Assembly: GCA_002224055.1 (NCBI GenBank)
Contig: AZLU01000020.1
Span: 273,766-337,765 of the forward strand
From: Pezizomycotina sp. ARF18
Taxonomy: Eukaryota; Ascomycota
Direction: 5' to 3'
DNA: 64,000 nt
Positions 47,822 to 60,300 of the stretch are shown piece by piece. The position numbers were made by a program, and so were the translations under genes. Within the stretch, counting starts at the first letter, position 1, and each line of letters begins with the position of its first letter. The notes under the pieces are model-generated. The model had not been told where the DNA came from, searched no databases, and was given only the letters and a program-made list of their open reading frames with translations.

Positions 47822-50482
47822 CTAATTCGTATCTTTGGCTCTGCTCTGGAAGCGATCACCGCCGCCGAAGCTATCACGCGATCGAGAGCCTCCGCTGGAG
47901 CCGCCGCGGCCTCCCGATCTTCCACCAAAGCCGCCGCCGCTGCCACCCGATCTTCCGCCAAAGCTACCACCGCTACCGCCGGATCTTCCGCCGAAACCGC
48001 CGCCGCTACACCTGACCTAGCGCCAAAGCCGCCACCGGTTCTTGACCCGCCTCGTCCCGAAGCGCCTCCCGAGATCCACCGCGGAAGCCCCGCCCCTTGA
48101 GTCTCGGGAACCTGTATCATTGAGTTCGGCGAAGGATCGTCGGAGCTAGGACCGCTACTTCTGGACCCCTGGATCCTCGGTCACCGAAGCCACCGTCTCG
48201 CCCACCGCTACCAAAGGACCTGGACCTGTCTCCACCGCCAAAGGATCTAGGCGAATCTTCACCGCCGCGAAGGATCTAGGCTGCCGGATCCAAAGCTATC
48301 TCTGGAACTGTCTCCCCGACGGCCACCAAATCCTCTATCCGCTTCGATATTTACTAGGTGTTGCGGGAGACGGCCATTGCTGCGAACCTTGCGCTAACAG
48401 CGGAGGAGTTTGCAAGCCCATACGTTCTTCGCTACTTCATTCAGCTGCGTGATAATTTCGTGGCTCTCGCGCCCAATTCTTTGGCAGTAGTAGCTTGCTT
48501 GGATTTGTAATACTCGGCCTTGTCTCCAAAGTGGACGCCCCGGGCTGCCTTCGTCACGGTCGACAGAACGTTCAAGTATCTTTATCAACCTCCGTTCCGG
48601 CGCCTGCCGTAACGTCCAGATGTGCGGTCTTGAGCGGCTCCAGATCATTGCGGAATTTCAAGCCACGCAATTCTTCAGAGCATACTGAGTTTCGAAGTTG
48701 GTAAGGAAGAGCACTCCGGTACCCTTGTGATCGATACCACGGGCAGTTCTCCCGACACGGTGGATGTACTGCTCGTATTGGTTCGGCGTACCAACTGGAT
48801 GACGTGGGTCACGCCGGGGAAGTCCATACCTCTCGCAGAAACGTCGAGAGGTAACATGATCCCGATTGCTGGTCCTGAAATATGACTTGCGTTGGTTCGC
48901 TGCCCTTGCGTCAATTTTGCCGTGCGTGACAACGATTTTCGACGTCACCCAAAGGATGGTCCGAGACAGACCGTCTTCCGAATCTAGACTCCCCACTTCC
49001 CATTGACTGGAATAGGCTCGCGGAGTACTGCGTTGCTTTCGTGGTGCTGAAGAAGACAAGCGCTTTGAAGGCTGGCCGGTCTGCCTGCCCTTTTCCACCT
49101 CGCGCTTGATGTACTCAAATAGCGCAAACTCCAAGTTCTGCAGGCTCCGTACCTGACAATGTACTGCGGTACGCTCTCGTGAGTGGGCCTCGTCTCCCTT
49201 TATTGTTTGGATAAATTTGAAACCCTTCTTGAGAATACTTCTCGCGATCCTTGAACCTCGACTGGCATTGTGGCGAAAACATCATAGACTGCGATCCTTA
49301 ACGGCCGGATCGGGCAGCTTGCGAGCGATATCTTCAATTTGCGGCTGGAAACCCTGGTCCAAAAAGGTTGTCTGCTCGTCGAGGACAAATGACTCAAGTT
49401 TCGACATGTCAATGCCTGCATCGGGGTCAGAGAGAAGATCGTTGAGCCTCCCGGGCGTACCAACAAGGATATGGCAACCTTGTCGGTGTATCCGCTCGAG
49501 ATTCTGCCTTTTGTAGGCGCCTCCCACAGCAGTCTGGACGATAATGCCCGATTTGGCGCAAATCTTTGCCGCTTCCACGCCAATCTGCTCGGCAAGCTCC
49601 CTAGTGGGCGAAATAATCAGAGCCCGGATATCGGCGGAGCTTCGAATGACACCGTTGATAGTCCTCCTATCCTTGAGATCGGTCCGATGATTGAAGGATC
49701 TTCTGGGCGACGGGAAGGACGAATGCCAAGGTTTTTCCTGTGCCGGTTTTTGCTTGAGCGATCCTACAAAAAAAAAAAAAAAAGGAAAGAAAAATTTTTC
49801 ATTAGTTATTTGTCCCATGTAAAGCAGAAGATTGTTCGTAGAAAGGTGGAGGAAGCAATAATAAAACGAATAGAGATGATAAAAGAAGAGAGAAAGAAAT
49901 ACTAAAATGAAAGAGTAATTGATCTTATAAAATCATAGCAGAGTTTTGACTTAAGGGATCGAGAGAGGAGAGAAAAAAAAAAAAAGAAAAAAAAAAAGAA
50001 AAAAAAGAAAAAAAAAAAAAAAAAAAACCGGGAAAAAAGACCTACATGTCAATGCCCTTGCAAGCAGGCTCAATCGTCTGCGCTTGAACTTCTGTCATTG
50101 TTTGGTAGCCAAAGTCGTTGGTAATCCTGGAGATAAGCCTTTCGTCGACAAGTCCTTCTTCGCGAGGTTTGCAAAGGAGTACTTGTCGTCCTTGCTCTCA
50201 GAAAACTTTCCAATCGCGGCCTCTTTGACCGAAGAGGTCTCCGGCGCTTCAGCTTCAGCTGCCGCTGCTTGCGCTTGCGTTAGTTGGGCGATGTGTGAAG
50301 CTCTCTTCTAGCAGCTTGAATCGAGAGAGCCGCGGGCCCCTCGAGAGTGCCGCAACCGTTACTGCGGCATTGCGGGCGAGCTGATTCCGGAGAACCGCAG
50401 CGGAAGCAGCCCTAGAGGCGAGGATAGACGAAGAGTTTTGCATGCCAGGAATGGCGCTCTGCCTCGGACGGCGGAGAGCATT
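47822..50482 (-). CDS. MSS116: Mitochondrial DEAD-box RNA helicase, Mss116 type
   Basis: ATP-dependent RNA chaperone acting in mitochondrial intron splicing and translation. The start is 50482 (MLSAVRGRA) or 50443 (MQNSSSILASRAASAAVLRN); both give Arg/Ser/Ala-rich presequences. Motifs in order: Q region FGYQTMTEVQAQTIEPACKG, then an intron (about 49766-50046, T16 just before GTAG), then motif I AQAKTGTGKTLAFVLPVAQK, Ia IISPTRELAEQIG, VQTAVGG, CHILVGTPGRLNDLLSDPD, and motif II, which reads DEQTTFLDQGF but becomes DEADNLLDQGF when one G is added and one T removed (49357-49380). After slips come VSARGMDFPGVTHVIQL and HRVGRTARGIDHKGTGVLFL. The C-terminus is a Gly/Arg/Ser repeat region (GGSGGGFGGRSGG-like, 47870-48300) ending AKDTN at 47822. 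No step of the reading excludes a functional enzyme once slips are allowed. Confidence 0.93.
47850..48300 (-). repeat. RGG/SGG-type coding repeat in helicase C-terminus
   Basis: Degenerate short-period repeats encoding Gly-Gly-Ser-Phe-Gly-Gly-Arg-Ser units on the minus strand, as found in RNA-binding tails of DEAD-box helicases. On the plus strand they appear as CCGCCGCTGCCACC repeats, whose open frames are artefacts. Confidence 0.7.
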
Positions 50483-51127
50483 TGGCTAATAGTAAGGTGG
50501 CGCAAACGACTGATCCCCACCAAACGAAAAAAGAAAAAAGAGCTTGCTCTCCGAGAATAAGTAGGTAGACTTGAAAAAATTTTCCCTAATTCAATCGACC
50601 CTTATTCTACTCAGAGAAACAGAGAATATGAGAAAAGAAAGAAGAATGATTGGCCGATTTTGCTCTTCTAGCTGTGAAGCTCTTTTCCTTTCTGCGGTAA
50701 TTGACGGTGGGAAATGGGCTTGATCTTTTTTTTTTTTCTTCTCTCGATGGGTAGTGGGGATACTTATTTCTATCTGAGAAGAAATTTTTGCCGTTCAGAA
50801 AAAAAAAAAAAAGGTTAGAAAGAAAAAGTTCTTTTTTATTTTATTTTATTTTATTTTATTTTATTTTTTTGCCAAAAGAAAAAATTTTTGCACTCTCCTG
50901 CATCGATTCAGGACCTTTCCCTGCCAAGACGAGCGATAAGGCACTGAACTAACTGATAAGAAAAGTCTTGGCAGATATATATATATCTACTTCAGTATAT
51001 ATGCTTAAGTATTGCAGCGCTTAACTTAACTGCGCTTATTTTTTTTTTTTTTTTTTTTTTTTCATCTCAACTTCCATCAACTTCAAACTAACTTCACTCA
51101 ATAACGAAGGCTACTTTACACGCACGA
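50483..51127. other. Intergenic with TTTTA repeat and poly-T
   Basis: Promoter side of MSS116 and 3' side of the ligase gene. Contains a (TTTTA)n tract at about 50836-50868 and a T run at about 51039-51062. No gene seen. Confidence 0.4.
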
Positions 51128-53400
51128 TCACAGCTTCGATCTTACAGTATTGTTTGGAGCAGTCGCCCTCCTCTCCTTCTCCATCTCTTTCAGCTTCTTA
51201 CGGATGATCTTGCGCTTGCGCTTTTAGGCACTTCTTCTACAAACTCGAGACCTCCTTCTAACCACTTGTTCCTGTCTTTCCTCTCTTTAACCCAATCACA
51301 GATGGATTTCTCATTATAGAGCGCGCCTTTTGCTTTTTCAGCCTCCTTGAGCACAATGTAAGCCTTCGGTTTCTCCCCACTGTAATCATCGGGCACACCT
51401 AAGACGGCTGCATCTTCTACCGCCGGATGGCCCAGGAGCAGTCTTCCAGCTCTGCCGGCGCGACACCAACGCCTTTTACCTTTATGAGCTCCTTGAGGCG
51501 GTCGCTTATCACGATATAGCCGTCGCTTGTTATGTGCCGATATCTCCCGTGTGAAGATACCCGTCGCTGTCGTAGGTTGACGCGTAGCGCTGGATTGTTC
51601 AAGTAGCCCATGGATATTTGGGGTCCTTTGGCTAGGATCTGAAAAGATATAGTGCAGGTTTAATCAGCGCTGCCTTTATGGCACTTTCAATCAGATTTTG
51701 GGGACTTATATCAATATTATATTACCTCTCCGACCTGGCCAACACCCATTCCTTCCCGCTGCTGTCCACGAATTTTACGGTGGTGCTGCCGACGATTTTA
51801 CCAACTGTCGAGCCATGCTCGAAATCCACATCGTCCCTCGGGATAAGTGTGATACAGCTCGTGATTCTGTCATTCCGTAGCCTTGTCTCACCCTCTAGCG
51901 TTCGGGTAGCGCTCTTTCAGCTGTGCTACTATCTCCTGCGACAGAGGAGCAGCACCGACCCAAACTCGGTGACGTGCGAAAGATCGTACTTTGCTGCTAT
52001 AGGATCTCGGACGAGTCTCAAGAGTAAAGCTGCAGGTGAACACCCGAAAAAAAAAAACGGTAAGCCATCATCTGCATTAGCTCGGATGTCGAAGATCAAA
52101 AGTGAGTTTTACAGCATTACATACGAGGAACAAGAATGAGCTCCGTCAATCTATACTTGACGACCGTATCGAGCATCAGCTTCATTTCAAAGTACGGAAG
52201 CATGTAAACCTCCGCGTTAAACATTAAGGCGTGTGGAGCAAGTGTATCAGGCCCGTAATATGGAACAACGGGAGTACGGCTAACGCGGCGTGCATGTACC
52301 TTGTCAGTTGCTTCATCTGAAGGCACTGCGCTATGACGTTCCCGTGGGAGCTCCTGACCTATTGTTTGCGATAGCGGTTATTATATCGACAACCATGCCC
52401 GGAGATATTACGCGAAACGGGAAGCAACTATATGTGTAAAGAAGCTTCCTTCCTCCTCTTCTTTATATTTCTTTATCTTTGTCTTTCTTTGCTTATCTTT
52501 GAAATTTGCCCTTTTTTTTTTTTTTTTTTTTTTTGAACGGTTCACCCTGGTTCACTGGTTCACAATGAAAAGAAAGAAAAGAAGGCAAACCGGGATTAGA
52601 ATGTCTCTTACAGCCTTGGGCAAGCCAGTGGTACCGCTGCTAAAGCTCAAGTACCCACAAACGTCGCGTTCGTCTTACCCCTTGGTATCCTGAACTCCCC
52701 AACCTGCCCAATTACTCCTTTTTTTCGCTGTTATTGTCGCTCTCGCTCGCAGTTTCCTTCTGATGCCTTTTTCTTTTCATCTTGACCAATCACCGCAGCT
52801 CCTCCCATACTGAACTAGCTCTTCCACCGTTTCGTGCCCAACACCGACAACAGCGGCCTGCCCATCCAACATCACGACATTCTTCTGCTCGAGACCAACT
52901 TTTATACTCGCACGCATAGCAACACCCAGCGCGTCCGCGTGGGCGAACAGGTACTTCGCGCCGCTGGTTTTGAGAACGTACTCCAGCTCGTCGGCGTTAT
53001 ACGCCGGCGAAGCGCACGAGACCACGCCACCGATTGCGCAAGACGGCGAAAGAATTACGGGATAGCTTACCGTGTTTGGTGAAATAATCCCACGACATCG
53101 CCGACGCCCATACGAGCTTGCGGGCCAGGGCGGTCGAAAGCCACGTTGCGCGCAATTTCAGTCCGGGTGGGAAATGCGTGCGCCTGTCAGGCGTTTGTAA
53201 ACCCGCCAGCGCCGCGGGAAGAGAGCGAATCCGGAGCAACCGAAACGGAAAGAAGTAGTGGGGAAAGGGGGGCGTAAGGTGGTTCATTATTCGACGCTGC
53301 CGCTACGGATTCTTCGAGGAGCGGTATGCGGTCGAAGAGGAAGGACCAGGCCGTCGTCTGCCGGGGTACTATTTTAAGCGAGAGCGACCAAATTGGTTAG
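51128..53400 (-). CDS. Acyl-CoA/4-coumarate-CoA-like ligase with PTS1 (peroxisomal)
   Basis: ANL-superfamily adenylating enzyme activating an aryl or fatty acid to its CoA thioester. N-terminal pieces: TAWSFLFDRIPLLEESVAAA, HFPPGLKLRATWLSTALARK, MGVGDVVGLF, then PAYNADELEYVLKTSGAKYL and FAHADALGVAMRASIKVGLE. The phosphate-binding motif LSFSSGTTGLPKAV lies at about 52612-52655 (next to an intron with a T25 run). The C-terminal domain has DGYIVISDRLKELIKVKGVG, APAELED, PDDYSGEKPKAYIVLKEAEK, WLEGGLEFVEEVPKSASG with the catalytic Lys (K after SASG), and KIIRKKLKEMEKERR. With one G restored near 51212 the frame ends TVRSKL and TGA at 51128: SKL is a type 1 peroxisomal signal. Uncorrected, it stops early as ASARSSVRS. 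The exact start (near 53390) is unclear. The substrate cannot be told from this sequence. Confidence 0.92.
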
Positions 53401-54378
53401 CTTTTGTTAGTGGCGAACTCCGAGTTTTTGCTTATATGAAGTAGAGTAAGGAGGACGTGTCAATTGAATCTTACTATCGATATCTGGATATTGTGACCTG
53501 AATACCATCGTTCTATACGTCAGGCTCTAGAAGTAGCCCAATAGCTTGTAAGAAGTTACGCTACAATAATGCCAATTGTTTATAAACGCATCTCGAAGAA
53601 TCCAGTCGATGGCTTCCGCCCGTATTTCAATTATCCTCGGAATGAAAGCCACGGCCTAAAATACCGTGCTGAAAAAAGGCGGTTGATTTTTGTTTGGTCC
53701 AACAGTTCAGTCCAGCCAAGATCGTGTGGGGTATCATTATGTGGGGCAGAAAGTATATGCTAGACAGCAATCACTCATATAGCAGAGGCGATTTGCAATT
53801 ACGAGCGAGTAGTTAAATAATGGAAAAGCAAACCAGCGCACCAGTTGCAATTGTATTAGAAAGAATATTTGCCAAATGGAAAAAGAATATGCAAGAAAGA
53901 ATACAGTAATAATAATGTACACTTCAGTTGAGGAAGTTTTTTGGTTTTGTATGGCGAACAAAGTGTTGCTATATATAGTACAAGAAACGTATCGGTATAT
54001 AATCCAGCTGGGTCTCGCTAGACCTAGTTTTCCTGATCGAACGGTGTGCTATGTGCCACATTGAGTACTCCGTATGAAGACTGCAAAAAGCCCGAAGGAA
54101 TAAAATGAAACGAGGCGGAAAAAAAAAAAAAAGCCAAGTCGCTTTGTTTTATATATCGCTCCCAAAAAAAAAAAGGGGGGAAAATGATAAAAAGCCCAGC
54201 AAGATTAAGGACAAAGATTTTTGTGGTATCCAATAAGAAAAGAAAAGAAAAACGAAAGAGGTATCAAACAGTGCGCCGCAGATCAAAAAGGCGATATGTA
54301 ATATCTGTAAGTATACACCTGTAAGAATGTTTGTATATCAGGCTTGCTAAGAATAAGCAGGCACAAAAGATAAAATGA
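53401..54378. other. Intergenic, no supported gene
   Basis: Promoter side of the ligase gene and 3' side of the MFS gene. Only short open frames without motifs. The true first exon of the ligase could lie here (up to about 53510), since no ATG sits in good context at the visible 5' end. Confidence 0.35.
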
Positions 54379-56529
54379 TCACCATGTCTCGTCAAGAAAC
54401 TCCAAAAATATAGAAACGATTGCTTTCCAAACACCTAATTTGCTTTTAAACAGCTGTGTCGACGATAACGGTCCGGGAACGTCCTTGATGAATCCCTCTT
54501 CCTCCTCATCGGCTGGAATGTGGTGCTCGTGCGTTTGATTCCCTTGCCCCTCCCTGTCGTGTATCCACAAGCACTGCACCGAACCTATCGCGGCCACACT
54601 TCCCAATAACCACCAGGGGGTTTATCACGTAACGATTTTCATTCCAAGACTGAACGCGATACCCGCCAAAATCGGCGAAATGGATTTGCAGAGCGAGGAC
54701 AAACTGGCGGCCATGCCATTGATAGTGCTAGCACTAGTAAGCTCGGGGCCGAATTGGTGAGTAGGATGGCGTTGCTAGGGTATGCGAACAACCAAGGACA
54801 AGCTTTACGCAGACAACGCCGTATACAACGGCATCAGGTAATCCCTAGGGACCAGAGCAATATACGGGATCAAGAAGTATAGTAAGGGTATAGAACCGTA
54901 ACAACGTGGAAAAGCCGGAGGACACCGATACGAGCGGCTAAGATAGGGTAGATCACGAATTGGAAGACTAGTGCCGAAGCCGATTCGGCGGAGAGAATGA
55001 TACCGGTGGTGCGCGTCGACAAAACCGAACCCGCCGAGATTTGAACGGGAGGTGAGGCTCCGTGTCCGGCGGCGGGGACTGCAGGAAGAGCAAAAACACC
55101 TGGCCAAAGGAGATAGAATGCGCACACAAGACGCAATAAGCTGCGATGTTGTGCCTCACCTGTGGAGTCCAAATGTTCAAGATAGACGGTGGCTTCGGAG
55201 GCTGCGAAGTCGTAGGAGTAGCCGTAGCGGCAGTCGAAATTGTTGAGATGGACAAAACAGAAGCTTCTGATTCTGAATCAGAAGACGCTGGCGTCGACGG
55301 CGTTGTGTCGTAATCCTGGTGCTGTGGGTCTTCGGAACTAAGAAGCGGTGACGTCTCGTTGACTCCATCCCTTTGCCTTTCCCCCCCGCTGACACGTTCA
55401 GCTCCATCAGATCCGTCTTTCGCTTAAAAAGTTTATTGAAAGCGCCCATTACGCAAGATTGAATATATCTCCCAACTTCCCTGCCTCTGTCTGGACGCTT
55501 CTTGAGTTCCTCGTGAGTCTCGTCCAGAAACAGATACCGGTTGTGACACAGCAATTGCAACCGCTGCACAGACGATATTAGGCAAGGCATATGGATACTT
55601 CTCCAGAATGCCTCCTGTGGAAGATATTTGGGTAATGCTTCACGGGTTCAGCGAGGAGGCCCCCATAGCTGCCCTAAAATAGATCTGGATTGTTCAATTT
55701 TTAGCCGACTAAGTTCTCTGAAAAAGCGTTTGGCACTTCTGAATATAACATACCCAAGTGACCACACGAAAGGAGGAACCGTATACGCCCTAGCTGTAAA
55801 ATAGCAAATAAACTTTAAGAGACTATACATTGCAACAAGCTTGGTTTATGACGAGAGAGGCATACGTTGAAATTCTTTCTCCGGCACGAGCTCTGCGATG
55901 GCGGTCTAAGGAATTATGCATGTTAACTGGCTTTTATGAACCTATTTTGTTAACTCATGTTCACGACTCACATTGATTACTCCAACATTGCCATTCAACA
56001 GTCCGCCTAAAAACCGTGCCAAAATAGCCTAGGCATGTTCACGGAAAAGCCGAAAATGAGCATGGAGAAGCCGGTACCGGCCAAACAGCCATCAAAACAG
56101 GCTTCCGTCGATTCTTCAGAAAGCCTCCCCACATCATCCCAGTGACAACTTCACCAAAAGCAAATGCCGCAACGGATGTGCCCGTCCACATGCCGATCTC
56201 CTTCTCGCTCTTGGTGAATCCAAAAGATTCCACTGAGGTAGATGTCAGCGACTTGATAAACAGAGAGAATGAATACCTTACGTTATGTTTTAAGGCCTTT
56301 AGATGCGATATCCAAACGGACAGTGAAAAGGTGGGTACTCGAAGAATTCTTACCAAGATAATACATATACGGAATATAGAAACGAAGCATATCGGCTCGA
56401 CCAAGCGGCAGAGGGCTACGGATAAGAGACTTGAGTTAGTATAAGCTTTCCGTGTATGGGCAGAACAGCATAAATTACGGTACTCACCAGAACGACAACT
56501 TGCTCGATAGGGAATTTCTTTGGCGCCAT
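54379..56529 (-). CDS. MFS transporter, DHA1-type (YCR023C/ZIF-like)
   Basis: Twelve-TM major facilitator. Start 56529: MAPKKFPIEQVVVL, then an intron (GTGAGT...CTAAC..GTAG, about 56420-56488). TM1 carries ALCRLVEPICFVSIF, followed by an intron ending CTACCTCAG near 56240. Then comes GFTKSEKEIGMWTGTSVAAF and FGEVVTGMMWG with motif A readable after two slips as GRLSERIGRKPVLMA. LLNGNVGVINT-like and PFVWSLG segments follow at 55600-56000. A long cytosolic loop between TM6 and TM7 holds a Ser/Thr-rich stretch (TPASSDSESEASVLSIST). The second half starts VRHNIAAYCVLCAHSISFGQ, TTGIILSAESASALVFQFVI and PLLYFLIPYIALVP, with FAYPSNAILLTNSAPS near 54710-54790. It ends SVAAIGSVQCLWIHDREG and an acidic tail (DEEEEGF). 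The substrate is unknown. Confidence 0.87.
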
Positions 56530-56682
56530 TTGTAAATTTTGATTGATGTTTTGAGAGAATGGGTCCCAACTATTTCAGTTGTGGACGATTTCTTCTTCCT
56601 CCCCCACCCTTGCTATATGGTCCCTGCTTCCTACCCTTTCGGTAGCCGGATAACCTTATCTGCCGACCAGATTGCGGAGTAA

Positions 56683-56716
<34 letters not shown>

Positions 56717-56931
56717 AAAGCCTATGTAGACGTCGACTAATCTTATACGAAAAATGAGAAAGGAAGAATCCGCCCCGCAAGGCCTTGAGAAGTTTATTGA
56801 AAAGTCTGTCTTAACCAAGGGCCAAAAAAAAAAAAAAAAGATAGCGAAGAGAGAACAAGAAAGAAAAATTAAGAAGAGAGAAAAAGGGAAAAAAAGAGAA
56901 AAAAGAATAACTAGAGGGGAATGGAAAGAAT
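56530..56931. other. Intergenic with poly-T tract
   Basis: Promoter side of the MFS gene. Contains T run 56683-56709 followed by A9, an A-rich block at 56825-56900, and no recognisable coding sequence. Confidence 0.4.
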
Positions 56932-57322
56932 TTATTTTCCGCCCAGTTCCCCTAAGCCGTTTCTCAAGACGGCGTAGGCAAAATCGTGCCAATCGTACCT
57001 CTCCAGCAATATGACATAGAGGCCGAGATTCCGTAATCATAGGGTATCAAACTGAGGCTAGAACGGGTAGTCTGCAGCCTTGAAGAAGACTATAAAGAAA
57101 ACTTAGCAATAGTAAATAGAGAGGAAAAGAAAAGAAAAAATAAGAATAAAATAAAAAAATAAAATAAAAATAAAATAAAAAATAAATAAAATAAAAACAT
57201 AAAATAAAAAATATATAAAAAATAAATTAAAAAATAAAATAAAATAAATAAAATTTTTGAAACGTTGCTAACACGGTACTTTTGATAATCCTACCTACAA
57301 GAATATCAACTGCTTCGTTCAT
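56932..57322 (-). CDS. Small unknown protein (two exons, tentative)
   Basis: Tentative. An ATG at 57322 gives MNEAVDILVG followed directly by a GTAGG donor-like site. After an AT-rich stretch dominated by AAAAT repeats there is an acceptor-like TTATAG..CTTCAAG, then AADYPF, PQFDTL and a clean C-terminal reading NLGLYVILLERYDWHDFAYA followed by VLRNGLGELGGK and TAA at 56932-56934. The acidic/aromatic C-terminus is clearly protein-like and in a single frame, but two in-frame stops (about 57036 and 57012) must be explained by slips. The total would be about 60-70 residues. I do not recognise the family. Confidence 0.4.
57130..57256. repeat. AAAAT-type microsatellite
   Basis: Imperfect tandem AAAAT/AAAATA units over about 125 nt. 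It falls inside the proposed intron of the small minus-strand gene. Confidence 0.75.
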
Positions 57323-60300
57323 GGTCTTGGGATTTAGATCCAACAGGAGCAGTGGAAATAGTAGAAATTATACTGGCCTTATGCATTGCCTAAACTTAAT
57401 GAGGTCAAATGGATAGCCCCATCGGAGAAGCAGAAAGATCACAAAAATAATGATCAGCAGCTTTTCAGAAAGAAGGAAGAAGAACAAAAAAAGGAAAAAG
57501 GAAAAGGAAGAAAAGAAATAGGAAAAGAATTGAAAAGGAAAGGGAGGAATTGAAGCTAAGCTCAAAGTCTCAAGGGTACTGTTCTCGTCTTTCTTCTCGC
57601 TCAGAGGTGCATTTGTGTCTGAGCGCCAGAGCTATACGACGAAGGGGAAAAAAAAAAAGGGAAAAGGAAAGAAAAGTGGGAACGACAGTAAGGACATACC
57701 GGCAGTCGGTAACGCACCCTGAGCAATTTTCCGACGAGTGGTAAGCCTGAAAAGCCTCTTTTTTTTGGCTCTTTTTTTCCATTCTCGCACCCATTGGCGA
57801 AATGAGAAAAGTACTTGCAAGAACCGAAAAAAAAAGGAGCATGAAGCGATCTCACACGACATCATCGTGCACTAGTCATCGCTTGCCAACAGCGGTAGAT
57901 TCTCACTTGACACCATCGTTGAGGCTAGTACTAGGCGCCAAATGCACCCGGTATACGCCGGAGAACCGTGACGACCAATCATCCAGTCAAAAGCGAAAAG
58001 AAGAGAGGGGAATCGGCAAAGTTCTGAATCAACGTTCCAGTACATCGGTGGCCTCTCTCCTTCTCCCTCTTTGTTTCCTTTTTTTCTCTTCTCATTTGCA
58101 CAAGAAAAAAAAAGTGTGGTCCCCCTCCTTTTTTGCTAAATGGCGTTCGGCCAAATGTAGAACGGATGCTGGACCCAGTCGTTTTTTAGCCTTTTAAATG
58201 ATTGCCTTATCGTCGGGTCTAGTCGAAAAGGGCATCAATGAGACGAAGCCAGACATTCTCTGCGTTCGCAGTCTTGTTGTTCTTAATTGTGTGCGTCCAA
58301 TATGGCGGTTGGAAAGGTGGACTGCATCGTAGCACTTGAGCTGAATCGAACGAACCAGTGCTCAGAAGAGGAGCGAGAGGACAATATCGGACGAGAATGA
58401 GAAACACAGGAAAGACAAAAGTATCATATGATACAATGTGAACCCGCAGCAAGCGGCAGACGGTAAGTAGGACGAGAGAAGAGAAAAATAAAAACTTGAT
58501 GGGAGAGAATCGAAGATGCTACTGTTTTGAAGTATAAAATCAAAACCCAATAATAAGAAATATAAAAAAAAAAAAAAAAAAAGGATGGTTGTCGCTGTTT
58601 GTTTGGCTGTCGAAGTTGTGAAGTGGGGTTGCTGCTGACAGGAAAGAGGAAAGAAGAAAAAAAATATTATATATTCGAAAATAAAAAATAATAATATAAT
58701 AATATATTTTCGTTTATTATTCCTTCTTTGTATTTTATATCATCAATCATTTATTATTTTTTCAATATCATATTATATTTATTTTTGTTATTAATTTATA
58801 ATTTTTTTAATTTATTTCTTACTCTTTTCTTTTAAACAAAAACAAGGCTGCGTCGGTTCGTTCCCTTCCCTTTCCACTTACGCGGCCGCAAATCTGAAGG
58901 ATAAAATGAACGGAAGTAAGATATAGAAGTATTTTTATATCTGCAGGAAATAAGAAAAGAAAGGAAAGGGAAAAAGAAGAAAAAAGAAAAGAAGGAAAAA
59001 AAAAAAAAAAAAAAGTAAAGATACTTAATAGCAACAGGACCTAATTATTTATGCTCGGCAGCGACGGGTTAATATATAAATAATATCATCGTTATAGGAG
59101 GATTTACTAGGTTTAACAAAACTCCTGCAGAACATCTCACCTTGCACATAGAATGTAAGATAATGAGTGGCTATAGACGAAGATGGGACGAATGACTGAT
59201 AATTTGAGCCTAGATTGCACGAATCCTTTTTTTTTTTTTTTCTACTTCTTGTTGTCGTTTTTTTTCAGTCCTGCAGAAGCTGTGGAGCAATGTAGAAAAA
59301 AAAAGTCAGAAAAGTTAGATTCGCGGCACATCGTCGCTATCCAATGATGTGATAGACGGCTGTGATGGCCGTTGCTGGTGGTATATTAGGTTTGCAGTCG
59401 TGAAAAAAAATCACATGTGCGAAGCTAACTACTTACTACTTCATACCTTAGCACGTTCGTGTTACGATGTTTATCGGAGTAACACCAGAAAATATTTGAT
59501 TGTTCCTCGCTGTCGCTCGTGCGTTGTGTGACTAACGAGCTACGTCTAGTTAAGTGTCCTAGACCCTCATTAGAAATGGAGAGATGTAGCTTGATTTATC
59601 GATATACTGTTGACAGTTCAGATAATTATATACATGTTTTTTTTTTTTTTTTTTTTCAAGGGTTTTATCAAATACTTGGTGTTATATATACTTTTTTTTT
59701 TTTTTGCATATGCACGAATGCATATGCGTGGAGGTGTATCAATTGCAGTTCATTTTTCAAGATAAACTTTGCAAAAAATCGATATACCCTAGACCTGTGA
59801 GAATGATATTTATAGAAAAATAGCGAAGTATATGTACGAAAATGAAATAACCTATAAGGATCGTATCATATCGTGACAACTGTAATTGTTCGTTCAGAGC
59901 AGATCAGACGAGGAGATGCGAGTATGTACAGGAAGACAGGTAATATTGCATGCCATATTGAACTCATATTAGCAGGCTGTTTGTTAAAAAGAAAACTTCA
60001 ACTTTTTTTTTTTAAAAAAAAAAAAAGAAGTATCAAGTAGCACACATAGCGTGGCAATTAAGAAACCGACCAGTCGTATAAATCATACAACGAAAAATTA
60101 TTGTCTGTGAATATAGCTGTCATAGTCATCTACATACCCTATTTACATGAGAGGATAAAATCTTTTTTCCTTTCCTCTCTTAAAAACCAAAAAGTAAAGA
60201 AAAGGAAAGGAGCATTAAGATATTCGAAACCAAAAAAATGGGGAAAGGAAAATAGAAAGAGGAAAAAAAAGTTACATGAGATTTCATCACAACAATCAAT

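Noticed and set aside
47726-48100. Ala/Ser/Thr- and Pro-rich plus-strand frames
   Set aside because: They are the antisense of the Gly/Arg-rich C-terminal repeats of the Mss116 helicase.
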